From positions 1-58,493 of the forward strand of contig CAIXPS010000014.1 in assembly GCA_903921365.1 (NCBI GenBank): a stretch of DNA of 58,493 nt, written 5' to 3'. The translations under genes and the position numbers were made by a program. Shown here piece by piece: positions 23,981-33,729 of this stretch; the stretch's first letter is position 1; each line of letters starts with the position of its first letter. The notes below the pieces were generated by a model, which was not told the origin of the DNA, searched no databases, and saw nothing but the letters and a program-made list of their open reading frames with translations. This DNA comes from an uncultured bacterium (GTDB lineage: Bacteria; Chloroflexota; Anaerolineae; J036; Brachytrichaceae).

Positions 23981-26116
23981 TCAGCGCAGGATATGAGGCA
24001 GGAATGCATGGTATGCCCCTGCGCTGTTCAGGATATTGAAATCCCGTTCGGCGAAAATGGCCCACGTCGTCGCTGCCAGTCCGACGCGCTCAGGAATACA
24101 TTGGAATGGCGTGCTCAGACATTGCTCGATTGGCGGAAGGATATCGCCATCCTGCATTGTGCTGGCCGCCAGCCCATTGGAATCACCAAATGGCGCCGAC
24201 AGTTGTGCCTGCCGAATCTGATTAAGGTAAAACGTGATATTGTCCTGAAACTCAGATGTGGCGTAGAGCAAATCAACATACTTCATCGCCACGACCATCT
24301 GTCCCGTGAATTCCCACGCGATGCCATTTGGGCCTGTGATCGGGGTTGATACGATGTTGAAGCCGCTATACGATTGGCCGCCAACAGTCACTGTTACCCC
24401 GAAAGTGTTCAAAGCAAACGAAATCGGCTGGCGCCAGTCGATCATGTTTCGATAACGTGGTGAGGACGCCATTCCCAGTGTTGTAAACGTGTCTGAGTCC
24501 AGGAAATCACATGTGTTGATTACGTCATTGCCCAGTTGAAGCCCGTTTGCACAAATTCCTGGGCCGGGCAAAGTGCCAGTTGGCACTGTCCCCACATTGA
24601 AACGACCTGCTATTGGGTCAAACATCTGCATAACGAAATCGCCAGCAGCATTGGCGCGCGCGGTCCACTGAGTGGCTCCGAGGGTATCACCGCGTTGCTT
24701 CGCAATGGCAGATAGCGCCGTGAATGCAGCATAGATATCGGCGTTATTCTCAACAGATTTGCCAGTGTTCAAAACCTTTGGAGTGATCCCGTGGTCAGGG
24801 TAGCCAAGATAATAACCGCCGTAGCCCGTTCCGGTGGTGTCCGTCAGATTGCTGCTGATCCAGTTTGCGATCTCCAGCGCGGAGGTGTAGTAGCGTGAAT
24901 CGCCAAACTGTTGATAAGCGTTTGCCAGAGCCAGGATTGCAAACGCGTTATTCCCTCCAGAAGCTCCGTCGAGCACCAGGCAGTAACCCGTGGCTGCTAT
25001 TCCGCAACTGTATCCGGACAACCGCGATTGACCCTCCAGCGCCGGGCCGGATATCTGGTCGTTGAACAGCGCAACGTCGCCGCTCATATACGCATTATGC
25101 AAGCCAGTATTTCCGCTCTGCCCGAGAGGCAGCGGATCGCCCGCGTTGTCGTGTGCGAGTGCATAGCGAAAAGTGTCTGCAATGAGTCGCGCATTGTTAA
25201 GATCATCTGGCAGTCCGCGTTGAGACAATGCCATCAGTGTCAGCGCCGACTCATAGATCGTTGTGATATTGCGGTTGACTTGATCGACTGGGAACGGCTC
25301 ACGCCCGCTGGCGGGCGTCGAGCGCGGAATAACGCCGAACGTTTGAGTACTGAGAGGAAACCCCAACACGCTTTGTTGAAAGACAGGAACCGGCTCAAAG
25401 CGAATGTTGTCCAACAGCATTGTCCCGCCATTCGGCGCATAACTATTGTTCATCACAATCGCGAATAAGATGTGGGTGGACGACAAATTCGGGAGCGGAC
25501 TCAGCGTGCTCAGCGGGATCGACACTGTGATATAGGTCGATGTGTAGGGTATTGTCACGATGGGGGCTTTACCGCCCCCCACACCAAACTCCGCCTGCAC
25601 GCCTCCCGGAGTCGGTGAACGGGCGCTGAATACAATCTGCGTGGCGCCAGTGAGGTCATATCCAGAACCACTGAGGTTCACACCCCAGTGTTCAGGATCT
25701 TCAATATTGACCCCTGCATATTGCCCGCTCGCCAACGGATCAACAGTAAGCCTCAGCACCGTGCCGCGACTGCGGTCCAGCCGGTTGACATCTGTGGAAC
25801 ACCCATTTTCAGAAACAGGGTCATCCACACAACCAGTGTCGGTGTGGATTTTGTCTGTGGCGCCGAACAGACCCGATGGGAAGCCATGGTTAACACCGGA
25901 GTCAGCATCTTGATAGACAAAGAAGCTTTGACGATTGGCAGGCGCGCGCCGGGCAAGCGCGGAATAAGCCGCATCGGTGATGTTGGCGTTGGCAGGAATG
26001 CCCACGCCACTATGGCTTGCCTGCACGGGATGAGTAACAGCGGAAGTGTTACTCAGCAAGGCCAGAACGAGGATGACGATCACGGAACCGTTTGAATAAT
26101 GGAATTTCGTATACAT
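23981..26116 (-). CDS. Secreted alpha/alpha-barrel carbohydrate-active protein with FLP-type C-terminal tail
   Basis: A 711-residue protein with a signal peptide (positive start, then IVILVLALLSNTSAV). Residues about 60-250 look like a beta-sandwich carbohydrate-binding domain (YAGVNIEDPEHWGVNL, MLLDNIRFEPV). The rest is helical, with repeated patterns such as NAFAILALANAYQQFGDSRY and NADIYAAFTALSAIAKQRGD, as in (alpha/alpha)6 glycoside hydrolases and lyases. A defined family could not be named and catalytic residues are not certain. The last residues AYHAFLPHILR resemble the FLP/YLP tail seen in many Chloroflexota secreted proteins, which may be a surface-sorting signal. Lower GC than most neighbours. 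Confidence 0.65.
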   Translation of the reverse strand: MYTKFHYSNGSVIVILVLALLSNTSAVTHPVQASHSGVGIPANANITDAAYSALARRAPANRQSFFVYQDADSGVNHGFPSGLFGATDKIHTDTGCVDDPVSENGCSTDVNRLDRSRGTVLRLTVDPLASGQYAGVNIEDPEHWGVNLSGSGYDLTGATQIVFSARSPTPGGVQAEFGVGGGKAPIVTIPYTSTYITVSIPLSTLSPLPNLSSTHILFAIVMNNSYAPNGGTMLLDNIRFEPVPVFQQSVLGFPLSTQTFGVIPRSTPASGREPFPVDQVNRNITTIYESALTLMALSQRGLPDDLNNARLIADTFRYALAHDNAGDPLPLGQSGNTGLHNAYMSGDVALFNDQISGPALEGQSRLSGYSCGIAATGYCLVLDGASGGNNAFAILALANAYQQFGDSRYYTSALEIANWISSNLTDTTGTGYGGYYLGYPDHGITPKVLNTGKSVENNADIYAAFTALSAIAKQRGDTLGATQWTARANAAGDFVMQMFDPIAGRFNVGTVPTGTLPGPGICANGLQLGNDVINTCDFLDSDTFTTLGMASSPRYRNMIDWRQPISFALNTFGVTVTVGGQSYSGFNIVSTPITGPNGIAWEFTGQMVVAMKYVDLLYATSEFQDNITFYLNQIRQAQLSAPFGDSNGLAASTMQDGDILPPIEQCLSTPFQCIPERVGLAATTWAIFAERDFNILNSAGAYHAFLPHILR

Positions 26117-26128
26117 CTTGGTCCCCTT

Positions 26129-27103
26129 TCACACTATAACTCGGCGGTCATCGCTATTATCTTTGTCGCTATTCGAACCTTGCCTGCGGAACGTCAATAT
26201 TTCATTAATGCCGTCTTGCAATGAAACAGAGGGCCGGTATCCGAGGATTTGTGTAATCCGTTCTAAGCTGGCAACCTGACGCCTATTATAGTTTTCTCCC
26301 GATGGGTTGGGGATATAACTTGGTTGAACTGAAACTCCCATCAATTCCGATAGGACGCCAATGAGATCATTAAGAGAAACCGCTTTACCCGTGCCAACAT
26401 TCAAGATCATACTGCCAAGAGGCTGGGAATGCTCAAGAATTAACTGAAAGGCGCGCGCCACGTCCTGCACATTGGTGAAATCTCGCGTTTGAGTGCCATT
26501 TCCATAAACAGTCGGCTTTCGCCCCCTTTCAATATCCCATATGAACTGGGACACAAGATTAGCAAGCTCTTTCTTGTGGTCTTCGCGCAGGCCATAGATG
26601 CTCATTAAGCGGACGCCGATTATATCCATGCCGTACTTCAAACTGTACGTGTGTGCTATGCTCTCTAAACAGTATTTTGCAGTTGCGTAAAAATTCGAGA
26701 TATCTAATGGGCCTTCTTCTCGAAGTGGAATAGGCGCATTGCCATATACTAAAGCAGAAGAAGCATAAATAATTCTTCTGCACTCTTTACGACGAGCAAA
26801 CTCCAGCATCCGAAGAAAGCCTATGATTTTGCTGTGGAAGCTTCCTATCAAATCAGATGAGAACATGGGCGTAGAAGATGGCCCTGCCAAATGAATGACT
26901 GAATCTACGTCAGGCACTGCGTCCCAAACACATTCATCAGCTACATCTCCTGTCTGCAGCAAGATATCTGCGGGAAGATTAGATGCGCGACCAAGAGAGA
27001 GATCATCAAGAGCAATCACCGTATACCCGTTTGCTGTAAGATGGCGGGCAACATTGTTGCCTATAAATCCGGCGCCTCCAGTTATTAGTATCCGTTTTGC
27101 CAT
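26129..27103 (-). CDS. NAD-dependent nucleotide-sugar epimerase/dehydratase
   Basis: A 324-residue extended short-chain dehydrogenase. Rossmann motif ILITGGAGFIG at the start, IYASSALVYG (catalytic Ser), FYATAKYCLES (Tyr and Lys of YxxxK), VRLMSIYGL and FTNVQDVARAFQL. It resembles UDP-glucose 4-epimerase and related enzymes that make UDP-galactose or UDP-uronic acids. The ATG at 27103 has GGAGG five bases before it and overlaps the stop of the upstream glycosyltransferase in TGATG, so translation is coupled. The pair probably makes and uses one nucleotide sugar for a surface glycan. Clearly AT-richer than the surrounding genes. Confidence 0.9.
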   Translation of the reverse strand: MAKRILITGGAGFIGNNVARHLTANGYTVIALDDLSLGRASNLPADILLQTGDVADECVWDAVPDVDSVIHLAGPSSTPMFSSDLIGSFHSKIIGFLRMLEFARRKECRRIIYASSALVYGNAPIPLREEGPLDISNFYATAKYCLESIAHTYSLKYGMDIIGVRLMSIYGLREDHKKELANLVSQFIWDIERGRKPTVYGNGTQTRDFTNVQDVARAFQLILEHSQPLGSMILNVGTGKAVSLNDLIGVLSELMGVSVQPSYIPNPSGENYNRRQVASLERITQILGYRPSVSLQDGINEILTFRRQGSNSDKDNSDDRRVIV

Positions 27104-28671
27104 CACTTCCTCCGATGATCTGTCTTATCATTGAAATGCAAATGAGAAACCTGTTGTGCAGACGGCTTGGGAGTATTTGGGTTCCAATTTCTGAAGAATC
27201 TCCGACCTCCCACCACACAAACAAGCTGAGTAAAGACTACCGGCAATGTATACACAGTCCCCATGAGGAACGATAGGAAATAGAATTTCCAAAAGTCTTT
27301 CTTGCTATTTGTGCCCCCATATTCCAGGAAAGCCGGGAAGCACCACCACAACAAGTACGCTGGAACCATTAAGTTAGTTAGCAATCCCACGGCCGAGATC
27401 CACAATGGCGGGGGAGCACAAAAAGAACCTATCAACCATAGAAACGGGGCTGAAAAGATGCCTATTCCCCACCAGGCATGGTCTATCACCCAACTCGTTG
27501 TGAAAATCAAGCGCCGCCATGTTGCGCCTGCAATCTCAAGGGAGGAAGGGGAATAGGGTTGATAGGATATGGAGTCTACGAAGATTTCACCTGGCTTTGC
27601 TGTTACGAGTCGAATAAACTCATCATAGCCCCCTGTTGCCCATCGAACCCGCTGTTTCCAGAAGCTCTTATACGTGTGCCACGAATTGCTCCCTGTTGGC
27701 ACCGCTTCAATCAATGCACAGGGAACCGCCTTGGTTTTCATTCTGAAACCGCCTAAGAGACTGTATTGCCCGATAATCAAGCGAGCATCTTCTGTAATGA
27801 CGCTTGTATCCCATGGTTGGCCATATTGCTCTTTCAAATACTGGCATAACTTCACTGGGATTATTACGCCCGAGCCGGCATGAAGATCAGCTTTCCGGCG
27901 TGTTCGGACATTTCTAGACCATTTCCCTACTGCCCCAAGAGAATCCGCCACTGCAATAAAACGACCGAATACATTATTTGTCTCATAATTAGCCATTGGT
28001 ATTGACGTTAATTGCCAAATATGATTTTTTGCGCCGTCTTGTCTGACCTCATCATCTATGGTTTGAAGCGCATGGGAGGGAAGCAGAGAATCGCCGTCAA
28101 GCACAACAATAAAATCAACGCCTTCTGTTTTTTCGGCTACGTATTCATATCCCGCATTTAAAGCTCCGGCCTTAAAATTACGGCGTTCATTAGTTAAGTG
28201 AATGAAATTGGGAACTTGCCACGTATGGAGAATTTGATCAACTACCTCTCCGGTAGTCTTTTCGGACCCGACAGCACATTCACTACGTTCTGTAATAATA
28301 ATGACCTGATAATTTTCAGCAGGATAATCCTGAGACTTCAGGTATTGAAGTGTCACTGGAATAATTTCAGAAGACTTGTATGCGGCCACTAAAATAACAA
28401 ACTTGCACTTGTTGTTACTGGTCTGATGATCATAATTTATCTTCTTCAAAAGACAATGCAACGTGTCTCTAGACCAATAACTAATATGGATTGTTCGCTG
28501 GTATAAATTCAAATAGTAAAATGACAAAACACCCCATATTATTCCCGTAGTGTAATCATGCATAGATAATCCTACGCATATAGATATAAGAACAATGATA
28601 AGTTGTAAAAGTATGTCTTTAATGTAATCCCATGAATTGGCGGGTTTATGCCATTCAGAATGTGTGACCAT
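27103..28671 (-). CDS. Membrane glycosyltransferase family 2 (cellulose-synthase-like)
   Basis: A 522-residue protein. Two N-terminal spans (residues about 20-60) precede a GT2 catalytic domain: KFVILVAAYKSSEIIP, DFIVVLDGDSLLP (metal-binding DxD type), ITEDARLIIG (third Asp) and WKQRVRWATGG (the QxxRW motif of processive synthases). Three or four C-terminal spans follow. It polymerises or transfers a sugar from a nucleotide donor at the membrane, probably for an exopolysaccharide. No PilZ domain is visible. Base composition is strikingly AT-rich compared with the window. Its start codon is back-to-back with the upstream region of the GH116-like gene. Confidence 0.9.
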   Translation of the reverse strand: MVTHSEWHKPANSWDYIKDILLQLIIVLISICVGLSMHDYTTGIIWGVLSFYYLNLYQRTIHISYWSRDTLHCLLKKINYDHQTSNNKCKFVILVAAYKSSEIIPVTLQYLKSQDYPAENYQVIIITERSECAVGSEKTTGEVVDQILHTWQVPNFIHLTNERRNFKAGALNAGYEYVAEKTEGVDFIVVLDGDSLLPSHALQTIDDEVRQDGAKNHIWQLTSIPMANYETNNVFGRFIAVADSLGAVGKWSRNVRTRRKADLHAGSGVIIPVKLCQYLKEQYGQPWDTSVITEDARLIIGQYSLLGGFRMKTKAVPCALIEAVPTGSNSWHTYKSFWKQRVRWATGGYDEFIRLVTAKPGEIFVDSISYQPYSPSSLEIAGATWRRLIFTTSWVIDHAWWGIGIFSAPFLWLIGSFCAPPPLWISAVGLLTNLMVPAYLLWWCFPAFLEYGGTNSKKDFWKFYFLSFLMGTVYTLPVVFTQLVCVVGGRRFFRNWNPNTPKPSAQQVSHLHFNDKTDHRRK

Positions 28672-28759
28672 GTGTTCTCAATCCTCAGCTTTCGGTCATT
28701 TTAGCTCACGCACAATTAATTGCTGTATCAACGGTCGCCAGCGCCTGTTCCCGGCAAAT

Positions 28760-31102
28760 ATGCTCCACGGCACATGGCAGTCGTTTATGGCTAAAGGCTA
28801 CGGCGCCCCCGTTACCGGCGTCATCTACCGCGGTGATCCGCGTCCCACCTGCGGCATGCCGCTCGGCGGCATCGACACGGGATGCATCGACATCGAGCCG
28901 AACGGCATGTTCGGTTACAGCACCCTGTTTAACCACCTGGCCGACCCACGCCTGCTGTTGAATATGCCGTTTATCGGCCTGAACGTCGCCGGCCAGACCT
29001 GGGTGTTGATTTCCGACCGGCTGGCCAAAGCCGCTACCCCGCGATGGAACCAGAGCATCGTGACATTTCCTTCCACCGACTACACGCCGCGTTACACCAC
29101 CATCGGGCTGGACGACCGCGTGTCCATTACCGAGTCCATCGATTACTGGGGGCACTACCCGGTGGTCGATATGGAGTTCAACACAACCTGCCCGGTCGAA
29201 GTGGGCATGCGGGCGTGGTCGCCATTCATCCCAGGCGACACCATCACATCAATGGCGCCCGCCTGTGTGTTTGAAGTGACGCTGCGCAACACTGCGAGCG
29301 CTCCGCAGCAAGGGACGCTGGCATTCAGCTTCCCTGGATTTGAAACGCCGCAAGAAGCACAGGCGCGTCGGGCTGATGTCGCCATTGGCACAGGCGGCAC
29401 AGGCGTCCTCATTGCGAGCGGCATGACCGAGGCATGGGACATGTCGTATGTGTTGGGCGTCGTCACACCAGATACAGCAGTGCGCCACGGCGGCCCGCTC
29501 AATACATCCGGCGCCGCCTGGGCCAACATCGCCAGCCAGCTCCCGCAACCGGACACAGGCGAGACCGGCGCATCACTGGCTGTTGATTTCAACCTCGCGC
29601 CTGGTGAAACGCGCGTGTGTCGCATCGTCCTGGCCTGGCATGCGCCCAACTGGCGCGCCGGCGGGACGCCGGCCATGACGCATACAGACCTGCACACGCA
29701 CAAGTATGCGCAACACTATCGCGATGCGCTGAGCGCGGCGCAATTCATCGCAGCCAATCACAACCAGTTGCTGCGGCGCGTGATCGCCTGGCAGGAAACG
29801 ATCTACGCGGATCCGCAGACGCCCGGCTGGCTGGCCGACTCATTGATCAACAACCTGTACCTGATCACTGAAGACAGCGTGTGGGGTCAGGCGCAGGGGT
29901 CGCTCAACAGACTTGAGTTTGAGAAAGATGGGCTGTTCGGGATGTGCGAATGCCCGCGCGGATGCCCGCAGATCGAATGTATCCCATGCAGCTTTTACGG
30001 CAACATGCCGCTGGTGTACTTCTTCCCGGACGCCGCCCTGTCCACATTGCGCGGCTACAAGGCCTACCAGTTCGAAGACGGCCGCCCGCCATGGATTTTC
30101 GGCGGTTGCACATCGACCACGCCCGCTACCAAACCGCCCTATGGCCTGGCGCGACCCGACCAGGGCTACCAGACCGTGTTGAACGGCGCGTGTTACATCG
30201 TCATGGCCGACCGCTACTGGCGCGCTACCGGCAGCAGTGCGTTCCTGCAGGAGTTCTGGGAATCGCTCAAGCACTGCAACGACTTCTCGATGACCCTGCG
30301 CCCCGCCTACGGGTTGTCACAAGTGATCGCGATGCCCACCCCCGGCACCGACGGGCACGGCATGGGTGACACCGAGTGGTTCGAAGCGCCCGAACCGGGC
30401 TGGAAGGGTTACGTCACGCACGCGGGTGGCGTCCGCATGGCGCAAGTCATGATCATGCGACGCATGGCGGAAACCGTGGACGACGTCGCCTATGCGCGCC
30501 AGTGTGACGAGTGGCTGGTTGCCGGCGCCAAAGCGCTTGAGGAGCATCTGTGGAACGGCAGCTACTATCTGAACTTTTTTGAACCCGAAACCGGCGCGCG
30601 TTCCGATCTCATCTTCGGCTACCAGCTCGATGGGCAATGGGTGACCGATTTCCATGGCCTGCCCGGCGTGTTCCCGCTGGATCGCGTAGCGACCACGTTG
30701 CAGACGTTGCGCGACGCCAACTGCGCGCTCAGTCAGTCCGGCGCGGTGAACTACGCCAACCCCGATGGCACGCCGGTCAAGATCGGCGGTTACGGCACGT
30801 ACAGTTACTTCACCCCGGAACTGTATATGCTGGCGATGACATACCTGTACGGTGGTCAGCGCGAGTTTGGCCTGGAACTGCTGGAACGCTGTCAGGGCAA
30901 CTTGATGCGCTGGGGCTATCTGTGGGATGCGCCCAACACCTTCCGCGGCGACATGGACACCGGCCAGCGCGCCTTCGGCGCCGACTATTACCAGAACATG
31001 ATGCTGTGGTGCGTGCCTGCAGCACTGACCAGTTCCGACCTGTCAGTCCCGCTACAACCCGGCGGGCTCGTTGCGCGCATGATCGCTGCCGGGAAAGCTT
31101 GA
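28760..31102 (+). CDS. GH116-like glycosidase (GBA2/DUF608 type)
   Basis: About 780 residues. The N-terminal beta domain begins with RPTCGMPLGGIDTGCIDIEP, the hallmark of GBA2-type beta-glucosidases, and continues with VTLRNTASAPQQGTLAFSFPG. The second half is an alpha/alpha barrel (NNLYLITEDSVWG, GMPTPG-like loop, YDxxF-type helices, FFTPELYMLAMTYLYGG). It probably hydrolyses a beta-linked glucoside or xyloside. The typical acid/base loop with HNTYD is not found; instead TDGHGMGDTEWFE is present, so specificity may be different. No signal peptide, so intracellular. Start uncertain: ATG at 28760 or 28787, neither with a strong ribosome site. Confidence 0.75.
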   Translation: MLHGTWQSFMAKGYGAPVTGVIYRGDPRPTCGMPLGGIDTGCIDIEPNGMFGYSTLFNHLADPRLLLNMPFIGLNVAGQTWVLISDRLAKAATPRWNQSIVTFPSTDYTPRYTTIGLDDRVSITESIDYWGHYPVVDMEFNTTCPVEVGMRAWSPFIPGDTITSMAPACVFEVTLRNTASAPQQGTLAFSFPGFETPQEAQARRADVAIGTGGTGVLIASGMTEAWDMSYVLGVVTPDTAVRHGGPLNTSGAAWANIASQLPQPDTGETGASLAVDFNLAPGETRVCRIVLAWHAPNWRAGGTPAMTHTDLHTHKYAQHYRDALSAAQFIAANHNQLLRRVIAWQETIYADPQTPGWLADSLINNLYLITEDSVWGQAQGSLNRLEFEKDGLFGMCECPRGCPQIECIPCSFYGNMPLVYFFPDAALSTLRGYKAYQFEDGRPPWIFGGCTSTTPATKPPYGLARPDQGYQTVLNGACYIVMADRYWRATGSSAFLQEFWESLKHCNDFSMTLRPAYGLSQVIAMPTPGTDGHGMGDTEWFEAPEPGWKGYVTHAGGVRMAQVMIMRRMAETVDDVAYARQCDEWLVAGAKALEEHLWNGSYYLNFFEPETGARSDLIFGYQLDGQWVTDFHGLPGVFPLDRVATTLQTLRDANCALSQSGAVNYANPDGTPVKIGGYGTYSYFTPELYMLAMTYLYGGQREFGLELLERCQGNLMRWGYLWDAPNTFRGDMDTGQRAFGADYYQNMMLWCVPAALTSSDLSVPLQPGGLVARMIAAGKA

Positions 31103-31158
31103 TACCGCTATGTTTTCGTGATCGCCACGAAACGTCGCCAGTGTTTCTGTTTCAGCCG

Positions 31159-31187
31159 CCAAAAAGCATCTTGATCTGTGTTTTTGG
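31159..31187. terminator. Inverted repeat CCAAAAA...TTTTTGG between convergent genes
   Basis: Arms at 31159-31165 and 31181-31187 are exact complements around a 15-base loop. A second short hairpin TTTCGTG...CACGAAA lies at 31114-31132. They fill the 95-base gap between the GH116-like gene and the facing URO-D gene, as expected for a two-way terminator. Confidence 0.4.
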
Positions 31188-31197
31188 ACTGCTGTCG

Positions 31198-32454
31198 TCA
31201 TGACACATAGTGTTCGACCACCGCCATCGCCAGCTTCTCCCATGCCCACAAACGCTGCGGATCATTGCGCACCGTCGAGATATCCTTCATGATGATCTCC
31301 ACGTGACAGCCCCTGGCCTTATCGAGAAACGCCGTCAAGTCCTCGCGCGCAGTTTCCGGGTTAAACACGTCTGTCGCCAGCACGGCGGGGCTCGGCTTGC
31401 GCGACATCACATAGTCCCCGCCAATCTCCTTGATCGCGCGGTCGACGTTGACCCACGGGCTGGTGGATACTTTGCGCAGGTTCGGGATTCTGCGCAAGAT
31501 GCCCATCTTCACGTCAAGCGGCTCACAACAACCATAATACGTGATGCCCCAGCGTTGCAGCCAGCGCATCTCGTGTTTGAGCGCAAACTCCCAGTGCATG
31601 CGCGGTGAGACAGACCCGAATATCTGCGCCGTGGCGCACCCCCACAGGTTAGCCGTGTGCGGATGCGACGGATCGAGTGTCTCGCCCGGTAACTGGGATG
31701 TGTAGCCATACCCGCCCGATCCAATGCGCGTGTTGTCATCGTTGCGCGTCAGCAAGTTTAACTCCTCCCACTGGTCGAGTTCGCACAGGTAGGCATCCAC
31801 CAAGCGCGTGATTGCCGCTTCAACCATTTCAGGGCGATCAACCAGATCGCGCATGGCATCTTCGACGCCCCACCAGCGCACCAGTTCATCCCATGGCGCA
31901 AACCAGCGCCCCTTGATGCCCACTTTGCACACCGGCAGGATATCGGCAAAAATGCCGCTCATAAGATCAAACCGCGCATCAGTCTCAGCGCGATCGTGCG
32001 TCACCCGCGGCATCTGGATCTTCTCGACATCCTCAGGATTGACGATAAGCGGGTGAAAATGGCGCGAGACCACCTCGCTGGTCTCGCTGGTGCGAACGAT
32101 ATCCACATCCTCCTGCAAGCCAAAACCGCTGCTGTGAATGACGAGTGGGCAGGCGATGTACTCATCGACGACCATGTCGGCGGGCAGGTGACGCCATTGA
32201 TACAGCAGGCGGCGCAAGTCAGTCTCGATCCCCTGCGCCCACGCGTCGTCGCATTGCAGCGTCAACTCGTCAGCGACATTCATCTCATTCCAGCAAATCT
32301 CGTTGATCCAGACCATCGGGCGAACCGATTCGCGGTCGTTCAACCGGCGCCACATCTCCGCCTTCTCGCGGTGTGCCGGCAGTCTGGCGATGGCGGCTTG
32401 TTCCGCCGCCAGGCGGCGTAGAATCTCTCGATCGTGGTTGGAAATGGTCAACAT
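31198..32454 (-). CDS. URO-D superfamily-like protein, long divergent member
   Basis: A 418-residue protein of the URO-D superfamily by overall layout: LAAEQAAIARLPAHREKAEMW, RFDLMSGIFADILPV, the helix WVNEICWNEMN early on, and WGITYYGCCEPLDVKMGILR, where the HxCG motif is replaced by YGCCE with Cys at 309 and 310. KLAMAVVEHYVS ends the barrel. Two adjacent Cys could still bind a metal. Function unknown; the family includes corrinoid-linked methyltransferases. The ATG at 32454 has GGGAG six bases before it, which sets the start; the frame is open for a further 49 codons upstream. It is divergent from another URO-D gene, 147 bases apart. Confidence 0.75.
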   Translation of the reverse strand: MLTISNHDREILRRLAAEQAAIARLPAHREKAEMWRRLNDRESVRPMVWINEICWNEMNVADELTLQCDDAWAQGIETDLRRLLYQWRHLPADMVVDEYIACPLVIHSSGFGLQEDVDIVRTSETSEVVSRHFHPLIVNPEDVEKIQMPRVTHDRAETDARFDLMSGIFADILPVCKVGIKGRWFAPWDELVRWWGVEDAMRDLVDRPEMVEAAITRLVDAYLCELDQWEELNLLTRNDDNTRIGSGGYGYTSQLPGETLDPSHPHTANLWGCATAQIFGSVSPRMHWEFALKHEMRWLQRWGITYYGCCEPLDVKMGILRRIPNLRKVSTSPWVNVDRAIKEIGGDYVMSRKPSPAVLATDVFNPETAREDLTAFLDKARGCHVEIIMKDISTVRNDPQRLWAWEKLAMAVVEHYVS

Positions 32455-32476
32455 GGGTCTCTCCCGCAAAGCGTAA

Positions 32477-32550
32477 CGTGATCTGATGTCACGGATTATT
32501 GTATGACCACACGCGCAATGTGGGTAGTGGATCGACGCGCGACGCGCGTC
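32477..32550. promoter_or_regulatory. Two inverted repeats between divergent URO-D genes
   Basis: CGTGA (32477-32481) with TCACG (32489-32493), and the stronger GACGCGC (32534-32540) with GCGCGTC (32544-32550). They lie in the shared 147-base promoter region of the two URO-D-family genes and may be regulator sites. They do not resemble the PadR palindrome. Confidence 0.4.
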
Positions 32551-32601
32551 ACAACGGTATCGGGTGTACATTAAACCCATCTGACAGTAAGGAGGACGCA
32601 A

Positions 32602-33729
32602 ATGAGCAAAGCTCTCGCAAAGATCGCGCGGTTACGCACCGCATTAAGACATGAGGAGCCGGACCGCGTGCCGGTGGGCGAGGCATTCTGGACCGGTTTC
32701 CTGTTGCGTTGCAAGGCCAAGTGGGGGCCGGGCTTTGATCCTTATCGCCATTTCGACCTCGACTACGTCACGGTCGTGCCCAACATGGATCCGCGCATCC
32801 AGCCCTTCGAGGTGATCTCACAAGATGGCGACGACATCGTCGTCAAGACCGGCTTCGGCGCGACCATCCGGCGTTCCGGACGCCTGCCGATGCCGCATTT
32901 TGACTCCTTCTCTGTGCAGCAGCCTGAGGGAATGGCCGGCTTCGTCTTTGACGACCCCGCCGATCCACGCCGCTTCTTCCAGGGCGGCGACGATCAGCTC
33001 AACTGCGTCGGCGATGCGCTCAGCCGCAATATCGCGTCGTGGCAGGATCGCCTGACGCCCTACCTCGATGACTTCGCGGTGTTCGGCGGCACATGCGAAC
33101 CCTATGAGTATCTGTGGCGCATCATCGGCAGCGAGAACGCCCTCGTGTGGATGGCCTCGGAGCCTGAGATGTTCGACGCCTTCGTGAACCGCGTCGGCGA
33201 GTGGCTGCTGGCATTCACCCGCGCTCAGATCGTCGCGGGCACCGGGCGGTTGTCCGGCATGATGATCTACGGCGACGTAGCGTACCGGCGCGGGATGCTG
33301 TTCAACCCGAAGCGCTGGCGCGAGATGTTCAAACCGCACGTCAAGGCGCTGATCGACGCGTGTCATGAGGCCGGGCTGATGGTGATCTATCACGGGTGCG
33401 GCAACGCCAGCCGGATTTACGACGACTTGGCTGAGATCGGGCTGGACGGCTATAACCCATTGGAGGCCAAGGCCGACCTCGACGTGGTGGAACTGAAGAA
33501 ACAGTATGCGGGCCGTCTGGCGTTTGTCGGCAACGTCGACGTGCGCATCCTCGAACGAGGCAACCCGGACGAGATCCGGCGCGAGGTGCTCTACAAGCTG
33601 CAGGCGGCCAAAGGCGGCGGCTGGGTGTTCCAGTCCGACCACTCCATCAGTTGGGATGTCGCGCCGGAGAGTTATGAACTGGCGACACGGATACTGCGAG
33701 AGAACGGGGAGTATCCGCTGAAGATTTGA
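32602..33729 (+). CDS. URO-D superfamily protein, putative corrinoid-type methyltransferase
   Basis: A 375-residue protein starting with LRTALRHEEPDRVPVGEAFW, a typical URO-D-like opening. It has HGCG at residues 264-267 (VIYHGCGNASRIYDDLAEIG), equal to the HxC metal motif of MtaA/MtbA-type methyltransferases, then DGYNPLEAKADLDV, AFVGNVDVRILERG and VFQSDHSISWDVAPESY. It is clearly related to the protein at 2133 (both share DG.NP, VG..D.R and SDHSIS). The third cysteine ligand of the classical enzymes is not obvious. AGGAGG lies six bases before the ATG. It heads the direction of the cobalamin-binding protein gene that follows after 210 bases. Confidence 0.88.
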   Translation: MSKALAKIARLRTALRHEEPDRVPVGEAFWTGFLLRCKAKWGPGFDPYRHFDLDYVTVVPNMDPRIQPFEVISQDGDDIVVKTGFGATIRRSGRLPMPHFDSFSVQQPEGMAGFVFDDPADPRRFFQGGDDQLNCVGDALSRNIASWQDRLTPYLDDFAVFGGTCEPYEYLWRIIGSENALVWMASEPEMFDAFVNRVGEWLLAFTRAQIVAGTGRLSGMMIYGDVAYRRGMLFNPKRWREMFKPHVKALIDACHEAGLMVIYHGCGNASRIYDDLAEIGLDGYNPLEAKADLDVVELKKQYAGRLAFVGNVDVRILERGNPDEIRREVLYKLQAAKGGGWVFQSDHSISWDVAPESYELATRILRENGEYPLKI

